A stretch of 64,000 nucleotides of DNA from Syngnathus acus (lineage: Eukaryota; Chordata; Actinopteri; Syngnathiformes; Syngnathidae). The stretch lies in contig NC_051093.1 of the NCBI RefSeq assembly GCF_901709675.1, forward strand, positions 6,035,053-6,099,052. Direction: 5' to 3'. Made by a program: the position numbers and the translations under genes. This document shows positions 25,901 to 35,300 of this stretch, one piece after another; position 1 is the stretch's first letter; every line of letters starts with the position of its first letter. Under the pieces are notes generated by a model that was not told the DNA's origin, made no database searches, and saw nothing but the letters and a program-made list of their open reading frames with translations.

Positions 25901-28619
25901 TTAGGGTTTCCAACGAGGGTTTCAAACTAATTTTAGGGTTTCTAAGATTGGGGTTTCTAACTAGGCTTTCAAAACTAGGGTTAGGGTTTTCGACTAGGGT
26001 TTCCAAAGTTAGGGTTAGGGTTAGGATTAGGGTTGGGGTTAGGGTTTCTAACTAGGCTTTCAAAACTAGGGTTAGGGTTAGAGTTAGGGTTAGGGTTAGA
26101 GTTACTAACTAGGCTTTCAAAACTAGAGTTAGGGTTAGGGTTTCTAACTAGGCTTTCAAAACTAGGGTTAGGGTTTCCGACTAGGGTTTCCAAGGAGTTT
26201 TGCCATCGCTAATTAGGGTTTCAAACTAGGCTCAGGGTTTCCGACTAGGGTTTTAAACCAAGGTTAGGGTTTCAAACTAGGTTTTAAAGCTAGGGTTAGG
26301 GTTTCCAACGAGGGTTTCAAACTAATTTTAGGGTTTCTAAGATTGGGGTTTCTAACTAGGCTTTCAAAACTAGGGTTAGGGTTTTCGACTAGGGTTTCCA
26401 AAGTTAGGGTTAGGGTTAGGATTAGGGTTGGGGTTAGGGTTTCTAACTAGGCTTTCAAAACTAGGGTTAGGGTTAGAGTTAGGGTTAGGGTTAGAGTTAC
26501 TAACTAGGCTTTCAAAACTAGAGTTAGGGTTAGGGTTTCTAACTAGGCTTTCAAAACTAGGGTTAGGGTTTCCGACTAGGGTTTCCAAGGAGTTTTGCCA
26601 TCGCTAATTAGGGTTTCAAACTAGGCTCAGGGTTTCCGACTAGGGTTTTAAACCAAGGTTAGGGTTTCAAACTAGGTTTTAAAGCTAGGGTTAGGGTTTC
26701 CAACGAGGGTTTCAAACTACTTTTAGGGTTTCTAAGATTAAGGTTTCTAACTAGGCTTTCAAAACGAGGGTTAGGGTTTCCGACCAGGGTTTCCAAGGAG
26801 TTTTGCCATTGCGATTTAGGGTTTCAAACTAGGGTTAGGGTTTCCGACTAGGGTTTTAAACAAAGGTTAGGGTTACAAACTTGGTTTTAATGCTAGGGTT
26901 AGGGTTTCCAACGAGGGTTTCAAACTACTTTAATGGTTTCTAAGATCAGGGTTTCTAACTAGGCTTTCAAAACTAGGGTTAGGGTTTCCGACCAGGGTTT
27001 CCAAGGAGTTTTGCCATCGCTAATTAAAGTTTCAAACAAGGGGTAGGGTTTCCGACTAGGGTTTTAAACCAAGCTTAGGGTTACAAACTAGGTTTTAAAG
27101 CTAAGGTTAGGGTTTCAAACTACTTTTAGGGTTTCTAAGATTAGGGTTTCTAACTAGGCTTTCAAAACTAGGGTTAGGGTTTCCAACCAGGGTTTCCAAG
27201 GAGTTTTGCCATTGCTAATTAGGGTTTCAAGCTAGGGTTAGGGTTTCCGACTAGGGTTTTAAATCAAGGTTAGGGTTACAAACTAGGGGTGTAAATCGCG
27301 GGTTTTGTAACGATACGATATCATATCGATACAAAGAACCACGATACGATATTTGCCGATATCTTAAAGCCTGCTGTGATTCATTCACGATACATCACGA
27401 TATAGTGCTCTACGATCAATATAGAACAATATCCTGATTTATAACAATTCATATGCAAAATCAACAACGTACTGCAAACTCTTTATTTAGGAAATTACAA
27501 AGTGCTTCCAAACGAATGACTTGAAGCCCAAAGGGGAGCGAATTTCCTCGTCTTCTTGGACACTAGCCATAGCACCAGCCCAGGAGCCGCGTAGTTGTCG
27601 GCTCCCCTTTCACGTGCCTGCTCTGCTCACAACACAACACGCCACGCACTGCTCCCGGAAAGAGGAAGCAAGCAACAATGAACTGGATTTCAAAATAAAG
27701 TCGTGTCTAATGTCCGAGGTCAAAAACGGGTGATATAGATCGATGTTTACGTTTAGCATCGATGCCAACAAATCGTAGAGCATTATATCGATTAATCGAT
27801 GTGTATCGATGAATCGTTACACCCCTAACACGTAACCATTGACATTGCATAAATGTAATTTTTCAAACATTTTTTTTTTAAGTTGTTGCTGTCAATATTT
27901 CAATACAATGAACAAACCAGTGGAAATTGGATTGGCATTCTCTTGAATGATAAATTTATTATGCATCCTGACGACAATGTCAAATATACAGTTGATGCAC
28001 TTAAAGTTGTATATGAGTTTATACCTTTCCACCATTCGTCTTTCAGATTCTGTTCATGAACAAAACTGACCTTTTCCAGGAGAAGATACTCCTCTCTGGA
28101 AGACACCTGAGATTCTACATTTCTACTTTTCAAGGTACTGTATGCATTATGATATGTTGTGACTGGCTGTTTCCCTCAGATGGAATAAAAAAAATTTAAA
28201 AAAATCCTATTTTGCAGGGACTTTTAGATTTATTGTATGTACAGTACTAAAGGTACTGTGTTGCTTCATAGGTGTTTATCCCTATTTTGTTTATAAAAAT
28301 CACTAGTATATTTTAAAGAAAATATAATAATTCTCTGTAGTGGCATAAATGTTTCCCTCCAGAAAATGTTGCTCATGTGTTCATTCCAAATTTGTTAACT
28401 GTGCGGTTCCACTGCATCTTGGCCTCCATTCCAGGAGCAGATGCAGACGTGGACGCTGCAGCTCGCCACATCACCACCATGTTCTTGACAAGCAATGTGG
28501 ACAATCGGCTCATATTCCACCACTTTATCACGGCTATCGACACCGCCAACATCCAAGCGGTTTTTCAGGTTGCCATAGAACAGATGAAGCACAACCTCGC
28601 AACAACTCAGCTCCTCTAA
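19917..28619 (+). CDS. gnav1: Heterotrimeric G protein alpha subunit, probably Gv class
   Basis: GTPase that couples a receptor to downstream effectors at the plasma membrane. Exons: 19917-19955, 20297-20432, 20503-20594, 20720-20812, 21023-21183, 21687-21815, 22564-22693, 22775-22846, 28047-28134, 28435-28619. They total 1,125 nt (374 aa). Visible motifs are the P-loop GTAESGKS (59-66), the switch I arginine R198 and threonine T201 (RVRTCG), switch II DVGGQR with catalytic Q224, and the base-recognition NKTD (289-292). The C-terminus ends TTQLL, with no cysteine at position -4, so it should be insensitive to pertussis toxin. The segment aligned with the TCAT guanine loop reads ITAI (345-348). 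The C-terminus and overall sequence look more like the Gv class of fish than Gi, Gs, Gq or G12; that assignment rests on memory of the family. The start is uncertain: MFCCLN in the first small exon or a methionine in the second exon (MEMCLGQD). Intron 8 (5.2 kb) holds a transposon with a satellite array. Confidence 0.8.
21816..22563 (+). other. Intron of the G alpha gene
   Basis: Between the switch I and switch II exons. It contains a fortuitous 179-codon open frame (21891-22430) with no recognisable domain and no splice context; I treat it as non-coding. Confidence 0.6.
22920..27827 (+). mobile_element. hAT-like non-autonomous element enclosing a satellite array
   Basis: The outer ends are TAGGGGTGTAA (22920-22930) and TTACACCCCTA (27817-27827), perfect inverted termini. 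They are flanked by identical 8-bp sequences, ACACGTAA, at 22912-22919 and 27828-27835, as expected of a hAT target duplication. A second copy of the first ~63 bp of the left end (22920-22982) occurs at 27284-27346, followed by about 480 bp that reads as the body of an ordinary short element rich in ATCGAT and CGATAC. Between the two left ends lies the satellite array. No transposase frame is present. Confidence 0.85.
22983..27283 (+). repeat. Telomere-like satellite, 395-bp higher-order period
   Basis: The marker AAGGAGTTTTGCC occurs at 23026 and then every 395 bp up to 26587, except one 401-bp step (25396 to 25797) caused by one extra 6-bp TTAGGG unit. That gives nine complete periods of nearly identical sequence; only scattered base changes were seen. 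Three older, more divergent monomers follow, with markers at 26795, 27003 and 27198 (spacings 208, 208 and 195). Each unit mixes short (TTAGGG)n runs with CTAGGGTTTC-type variants and copies of AACTAGGCTTTCAAAACTAG. The array lies in a G alpha intron, inside a hAT-like element. Confidence 0.97.
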
Positions 28620-28676
28620 CAGATGAATTATTTTAAATCCCACTTAATTATGCCACATTTGTTTTAAATTATTTTA

Positions 28677-28682
28677 AATAAA
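28677..28682 (+). terminator. Probable polyadenylation signal of the G alpha gene
   Basis: AATAAA 58 nt after the stop codon, followed by T-rich and GT-rich sequence (TTTTGTTATGATGTTGG). It would give a very short 3' UTR. Confidence 0.6.
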
Positions 28683-29130
28683 ATATTATTTTGTTATGAT
28701 GTTGGTGGATCTGTTCTGCCCCCACACACTGAAAATTGTAAATACAGTGCTAAGAAGACCTATGATGAATGAATTGTCAATTTTGGTCCGCCAACTTTGG
28801 CAAAAGTAAATTTGTGGAGCATGTGTAACTATTTTTTTTGGTGAAGGTGAATTCTCCCAATATTGTTGAGTTGAAATTAGTGACAGGAGACGTGATGGTT
28901 GTTCAATTTGTTTAATTACGTCTGCACTAACACATGACATGCGTTGGTCAGCGCTTTATCGGCGCACTTGGTACAATATATACACAATATGTAAAAAGCA
29001 TCACAATGAAAACATACCTGCACAAACACATGCACTGGTCAGCTTCATACGAATGGGGTATGAATAATTTTGGCCTTTAAGCATTGGCTATCGAGTCTAT
29101 TGATAATCCATGATTGATACAATGTTGCAT
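28683..29130. other. Region between the convergent G alpha and npb genes
   Basis: About 450 bp between the two stop codons, holding both 3' UTRs. It is AT-rich, with no repeat or RNA gene recognised. Confidence 0.5.
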
Positions 29131-29479
29131 CTAAGCCTCCATACAGTCAGCAGGGTCTTGGGAGAGGAAGATGTCGGCTTTGCACTTGAATGTTGTCTTG
29201 TCGCCAGAGAAGAGTTCACAACTCATCAGGTTTGGCACAATGTCTCTTATACAGTTGGGCTGTAGATGAGAAAAATGCATTTTAGTGTGGTCACTATTGA
29301 ATCATTTTAGAAATTATTATTCTATAGACAATTTTATTTGCGGTAAAATATATTTCCCCCTATTACTGATTATCAATCATTTTTGATTAATTGGTATTAG
29401 TGATAAAAATTAAACAATGTAAGTAAAGTCAAAGTAAAGAAATTTTTTTCAAATTTTTAAACACAAGATTCGATAGATC

Positions 29480-29528
<49 letters not shown>

Positions 29529-29897
29529 TCCCTGTACACATTTACACACGCTCTTTCTCTCTCATGCATTCTCTCTCTCGCTCTCTATCAAAATGCATGC
29601 ATCGATACGTACACACACAAACATTTTAACATCCTTATATAAAGTCAATAAAACACTGACCATTGTCTTCAGGCTAAAACGGAGTGCTTCTGTTTCAGGA
29701 AACCAACTTTCTGATGGTTCCATGTCAGCTCCCCTCCGGCCGTACGGTGACCTCCGGATACCCGACAGCAAGCCAGACGCCCTGCCCACCGAGTGGAAGC
29801 TTGGATTGGCCACCTGCTTGTACCATGCATCGGTAGGGCTGCAGAGCACCAGACTTGAGAAGACCACACAGGGCAACAGCAGAAGTTTCGCCCGCAT
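29131..29897 (-). CDS. npb: Neuropeptide B precursor
   Basis: Secreted precursor of a peptide ligand for the NPBWR receptors, which act in feeding, pain and endocrine control. Two exons: 29661-29897 (79 aa, ends with ATG before a GTCAGT donor) and 29131-29259 (42 aa plus stop), phase 0, total 121 aa; the human precursor is about 125 aa. Residues 1-24 form a signal peptide ending in PTDA. The mature peptide starts at Trp25 with [18 protein letters not shown] and ends RRSPYG before a dibasic RR. The C-terminal part keeps the family's paired cysteines and the [14 protein letters not shown] block. WYK at the start and VGRA..GLL..RRSPY are hallmarks of NPB/NPW; the GLLSG version matches NPB better than NPW (GLLMG). 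Mammalian NPB has Ala before the RR; here it is Gly, a possible amidation signal. Confidence 0.93.
29471..29529. repeat. (GATA)n microsatellite in the npb intron
   Basis: About 13-14 ATAG units, preceded by imperfect CGATAGATCGATAG copies, in the single npb intron. Short TC-rich tracts follow near 29551-29590. Confidence 0.95.
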
Positions 29898-29980
29898 CTC
29901 TGAAAAAGTAGAGCTTTCAAACAAGAGAGCGCACCTCGCCGTCGTCGATTGTGCGCTCCTTTCACTATTTTCCCCGCTTC

Positions 29981-29986
29981 TTATAG
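29981..29986 (-). promoter_or_regulatory. Candidate TATA element of npb
   Basis: The minus strand reads TCTATAAGAAG about 85 nt upstream of the npb start codon, which would place transcription start about 55 nt before the ATG. Inferred from motif and spacing alone. Confidence 0.4.
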
Positions 29987-30218
29987 ATTCCTGTTTGTCG
30001 CTTCCATTTGTGGCGAGTGCGTTATTTTTAATCGCGCCCCCCCCCCCTCCCTTCTCGGTGGTGCGCACGCGCACGAAATACTACAAATCCCAGTTCGGCT
30101 TGAATTGTATTTCCATACAGCCTTTCAAGCAATTGTAAATAAACAAATGCAATTGGGGAAAGTGCTTGGTAGCCCTTATCAAGTGCTCAACTGAGACCGC
30201 TCATGCACCCCCTGACTA

Positions 30219-30302
30219 CACTTTATTTATTTATTTGTGTATTTATTTGTGTATTTATTTATTTATTTATTTATTCATGTCTTTATTTCTTTATTTATTT
30301 CA
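30219..30302. repeat. (ATTT)n simple repeat
   Basis: TTTATTTATTTATTTG-type units, broken by GTGT variants, upstream of npb. Confidence 0.9.
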
Positions 30303-30523
30303 TCTATTATTTTAATAAACATTAAAACCTGTTAAAAAAACTTGTTTGGTGTTTTATTCCTTTTTTTAATTTTTTTGGGCATGAAAACAAAAATCTGACA
30401 TTAGGTTAACTGCTTTATATGACAATATGTGTTTTACGTTGTGTAATATGTGTTGGTGTCCTCCAAAAATAAAGAGCAAGTAGTCAAATACACATTCTTG
30501 ACCTGTACAAAAAATGCCTAAAG

Positions 30524-31262
30524 TTATTAGGTACACCTGAAAATGATGGTGAACCTGAAGGAGTGTCCATGTGACGTCACAGATCAACCAGCCAATCAGA
30601 AAGTGGGGGTGAGGGCGGGTGTGGCACTTTTCACTTTCAATTAAGCTTTGACCATGATTTTTCCCTAATGAACTGGCCTGTTATTAGGTACACCTGAAAA
30701 TGGCGGTGTACCTAATGGAGTGTCCGAGTGACGTCACAGATCAACCAGCCAATCAGAAAGTGGGGGTGAGGGCGGGTGTGGCACTTTTCACTTTCAGTTA
30801 AGCTTTGCCCATGATTTTTCCCTAATGAAGTGGCCTGTTATTAGGTACACCTGAAAATGGCGGTGTACCTAATGGAGTGTCCGAGTGACGTCACAGATCA
30901 ACCAGCCAATCAGAAAGTGGGGGTGAGGGCGGGTGTGGCACTTTTCACTTTCAGTTAAGCTTTGACCATGATTTTTCCCTAATGAACTGGCCTGTTATTA
31001 GGTACACCTGAAAATGGCGGTGTACCTAATGGAGTGTCCGAGTGACATCACAGATCAACCAGCCAATCAGAAAGTGGGGGTGAGGGTGGGTGTGGCACTT
31101 TTCACTTTCAGTTAAGCTTTGACCATGATTTTTCCCTAATGAACTGGCCTGTTATTAGGTACACCTGAAAATGGCGGTGTACCTAATGGAGTGTCCAAGT
31201 GACATCACAGATCAAACAGCCAATCAGAAAGTGGGGGTGAGGGCGGGTGTGGCACCTTTCAC
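30524..31262 (+). repeat. Five tandem copies of a 157-bp unit
   Basis: TTATTAGGTACACC starts at 30524, 30681, 30838, 30995 and 31152, exactly 157 bp apart; the last copy is cut off near 31262. Each unit contains an inverted pair (ATTAGGTACACC ... GGTGTACCTAAT, 10-bp spacer, intact in copies 2-5), a CRE-like site (TGACGTCA in copies 1-3, TGACATCA in 4-5), an AGCCAATCAG CCAAT box and a GAGGGCGGGTGTGGC GC-rich box. The first copy is the most divergent. The array lies 0.6-1.4 kb upstream of npb. Confidence 0.95.
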
Positions 31263-31268
31263 TTAAAC

Positions 31269-31470
31269 CAGGGGTGCCGACCTCCAGTCCTTGAAGGGCT
31301 GCGTTCCAACATGTTTTCCAAGTGACCCTCGTTAAGCGCACCTGCGTGAAAAGTTTTAGCTCCTTTCACGTTCCGCAGAAGCTAAAACTTTTCACGCAGG
31401 TGCACTTAACGAGGGAATCTTGGAAAACATGTTGGAATGCGGCCCCGAGGACCAGAGCTTGACACCTGTG
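31269..31470. mobile_element. Long palindromic (foldback) element
   Basis: Two arms of about 95 bp are near-perfect reverse complements around a short spacer near 31361-31372. Matching blocks include CAACATGTTTTCCAAG, CGCACCTGCGTGAAAAG and TTTTAGCT. The outer ends contain GGGGTGCC and GACACCTGTGA, recalling the GTGTCAAACTC repeat elsewhere in the window. It is probably a MITE-like insertion and would form a strong hairpin. Confidence 0.85.
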
Positions 31471-32398
31471 ACCTTTGACCATGATATTTATAGTGGTTGA
31501 AAAAACACAGAAGTTTAAGATTAGTTTGAGTTACAACAAGCAAATGAAAATGATTTTGTGAAATCTACCAAAGACACTATCTGTTAAATGTATCATCATC
31601 ACGTGTACAATTGCAGATGACTTCAGTTTTTCAAAAATAATTTATTTAATGCATCGTGGTAGACAGCCAGCAGTTCAAAGTCTACTTGAGGTCATTACTG
31701 TATAACAAGTAATGTGCTCAACTTTTTGTTATACAACTTTGTGATAAGTTTGTTTGCGAGCAAGGTTTATTGCTTCCCCCTACGTAGTTCACTGGCCAAA
31801 CACGTACACATCACATGGACTATAACAAGCAGCCATTACATCAAAGAAGAAAATAAATCAGCACAAAATATATGAATAAACACAAATATTCATATGCACA
31901 CTGTATTTATTTTTTTTTTTTGAAAAAACAAGTCATTTGACATTTCCTTAAAAATTTCAATAATACAAAAGCACTTCTAATTTAAATGAAGGAATGAAAC
32001 CAAGCACAAAACTTCATTCATATAACCAGTGACTACTCACAGTGATTAAAATCCTAATATACTGTATAACAGAACATGAGGATTTTCAACTATTCACACC
32101 GCTGTAACAATACCAGCAAATAAAAGCTCAATGTCCAGCTCAGCTGTTCAATGAGTTCAAACTAATATTTCCATGCTTACATTCAAGATATAATTCAATG
32201 TTTTGTTCTTCCAGCAATTTACCACTGCATAAAAAGACTCGATCAAAGGGCCAGAATGAATGAAAAAAAACATGACCATCTTTTTTTTTTTTGGATTCCC
32301 TCAGCTCCTGGTCCATCAATGTCATGTTCTGTCCTTTCCTTTCAAGGACACTTTATGGTCAAGCATAACAGTATCTTTGTCTTTTTTTTGTGGTTGAA
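31471..32398. other. Probable 3' UTR of pdk2 and intergenic sequence
   Basis: AT-rich sequence downstream of the pdk2 stop codon on the minus strand. Minus-strand AATAAA occurs at 31906-31911 and near 31641-31646; either could serve for polyadenylation. No other gene is visible. Confidence 0.45.
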
Positions 32399-35300
32399 TC
32401 ACTTGGCCGTTCGAAAAAGTGTCAGATCCAGAGGCGCCTTAGAGGGAATACACCAATCATCTGCTTCCAAACTCAGCTTGTAGTGCCGCAGGGCAGTTTT
32501 GTTAAAAACTGGCAGTCTCTCCACCGAGTCTGTCGACAAGGCCTGGAGGGACAAAAAAAAAAAAATCACACATCATCTGAGTGCACAAAATTTGAAATTT
32601 AGTCCCAGAATGGCAAATTTGTATCTTTTAATCAAATCATGAAATATTCAGTAGACACCATATTGAAATATTTTGTTACCTTGAGGTGTATAACTGCATC
32701 AGTGCCATGACCCTCCATGGAATAAAGCTGTAAGTCTCCTTGAAAGTAGCGAGCATAGAGACGAGAAATGGGCAGACCGTAGCCAAATCCAGCCTATGAA
32801 TAAATACACATAATAAATGTATGTTATCTCTTACAATGAGTTGAATATATTATGTTCCAAATACTCACCAGAGGGGCTCTATGTTTCTCCCCTATTTGTG
32901 GTCTGGGAGCCGTGGAGTACATGTAACTGAATAGTCGTTCGGTTTTCCGAAAAGGAACTCCACCCCCTCTATCACTCATCTGTCGAGCAAAAGAGATTGT
33001 CGTGGCTTTGTCAAAACTTGTAACAGCAACAATGGCTACTTACATCGATTTTTAATTATGCAATGGTGTTGTAACACCAAATTGGCAGAAAGGAGCTAAT
33101 CCCATCGAATTATGGTAATTGGGTGTTAGAGATTTAAAGAGATTTGAGGAAAATGTTGGTCACCTTGATTGACAAGTCCTCTCCACCAACTGAAACCAGA
33201 ACCTGGATGGGCGGGAGGATTCTGCTGGCCTCGTGATTTTCAATAGTTGCCCTCATGGCGTTCTGCAATGAGAACACACGCTCATTTACTCCTATTCAAG
33301 AATTTAAATCCTTGATTGGTGCCCTTGCATCCTTTCCTCTTGACCAAGAAAAACAGCACATGATAATTTATCTTTTGCATAATTAGAATTGATTCATTTG
33401 TGGAGATCAAAATAGTTTATATAATGTCATCATTACCTTAAAGAGCTCAAAGAGCATGTGGTACAAGTGCGATGGGATGTAAGAGATCTGGATGGGCTGT
33501 CTGATACTGTTTGCTAAAGAAGAGAAAAGGCACTTTAAGCTTTATATTCGCATGAAACACCCAACTAGTATGTGATTATCTGTGTTGAATTAAAAATATT
33601 TCTCACCGTTCATTTGTCTCAACTCCAGCTCAGGTGCTCCCAAGTAATATTGTTCACACATTAACTTTGCGCTCTCATAAGCATCTAGGGAGACAAAAAT
33701 TGTACAAAATATGATAAATATGAGAAGCTCTTATAATTCATTGTTACGGACAATTTTACAGTACTTTAAATGTCTTGAGAGAAACCACAGAGCTTTGCTT
33801 GCATGACACACCCAGAAAAGTCTCACATATTGAGTATTTGCATCTTTAGCTGGTCACTGTTAGATCGATTTGAACTATATGGGACCTGACATAATGCCAA
33901 GTCACAGACTTAGAATTTTTCATGAAAAAACAAAGGCTTACCTCGTACAACCTCAGATACGTCACACAGTGAGTCAATGCAACCAATGGTACCAGGGTGA
34001 GTCGGGTTTGTGTTTCCACTGAAAACAAGTGCTGCAGACCGATAAAACGACGTATTAGTTTCATAAATAGGTCATTTGATTATAAGATTGATCTCAAACC
34101 GTATCTTATGGTCATGTGAGTCATAATCAGAACACAGAAATGATCTGGTGACTGCATACAGGTCAAAGTGTGTGTGTTCTAGTTTTTTTTTTTTTTTACA
34201 GAGTGTGTGAGGCTGCTACTCACTGTGTTGGTTGATGAGCATGCGGATAGAAATTCGACTGGTGTAAAAGCGATCCAGAAAGTATTGCATGTTGTGGTCA
34301 GTCACAGGATCCTGCTGACCGTAAGCCTCCTTGTACTCAATAACTCCTTGGGCCATGGTAGGGACGACCTCATTGTGCCTGTTTCTGATTGCCTCCAATA
34401 CTTCTACAAACCTAAGATGAAGAGCACCAGATATCCTGTTAACATCTGAACGATGCTGTCTGTTATTTAATCCTTAAATAGTGCTTACGTCTGGAGAGTT
34501 CTCTGATCATCTGCGCTCTTGTCAAGAAAATCAAAGATCTCCATCAGGCTTCGGATGTACCTTAAAGAGAGTACAAGCGTAAGTGTGACAAACAAATACT
34601 GAAGACAACCAGATCCTTCTTGTTGCGTCACTGTCAACACTACATTTTATGGGCAAGTTAAATAACATAAACATCATGAAGCTGAGATGAAAATATCCCC
34701 ATCACGTGGTGGGCCTCTGTGGCAATTCGAAGAACATAATAGCAACATGACACTAAGCCACGTCCATATCAACCCCTATGTGACTTGAGCTGCTGATAGT
34801 AGTGACGTTAGTCTGAACGTAATGTTCCCTTCAGCTACAACAACATGCAAGCAGGATGAGGAAAAACAAGATGAGGAAAGGCAGAGACGTGACGAGGAAG
34901 TGGGACAAAGTTCATTCACTCTCACTGCTTCCCCACCCTCTTGTGTTGTGAAGGAATCTGTTGGATTGCTATTTATAGCAGATGGATTTAAGTAGCTCGA
35001 TGAAATTTAAAGCATTTGCAACAGAAGTGCGTCATACACACTTTAGAGAAAATTGACTTCTTTGTTGACTAAAAGAGTCTGGCTACCCATCAAGTGTCAA
35101 CCAGGTCAAGTTTTTGTGAGATGGCAGATTTAAAAATTTATCTGTAATCAAGGCATTCACAGCGGTGCCCTAATTATATGTATAGTGGACCCAAGAAAAA
35201 ATACTGAAATGCACTGTAAAAAAAAACGGGAAAAAACCTTTTAAACTCAGGAATTCAGCTTTTTTCTTTAAATTAGGGATTAACTCGGTTTTAAAATAAA

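Noticed and set aside
23210-26588. Nine repeated minus-strand open frames of about 70 codons, rich in Asn-Pro
   Set aside because: They are translations of CCCTAACCCTAA-type repeats inside the satellite. They recur with the 395-bp period and differ only where the DNA repeat differs. No signal, domain or splice context supports a protein.
22983-27283. CRISPR-like or origin-iteron array
   Set aside because: The units are contiguous 395-bp satellite periods without unique spacers, in a vertebrate intron.
22983-27283. True chromosome end
   Set aside because: The array is bounded on both sides by transposon sequence and then by exons of one gene, so it is interstitial.
27521-27733. 70-codon + strand frame in the body of the hAT-like element
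   Set aside because: No resemblance to a hAT transposase and far too short; the element body is non-coding.
29593-30138. 181-codon + strand frame overlapping npb
   Set aside because: It is antisense to the npb first exon, which has a signal peptide, the family peptide and correct splicing; the antisense frame has none of these.
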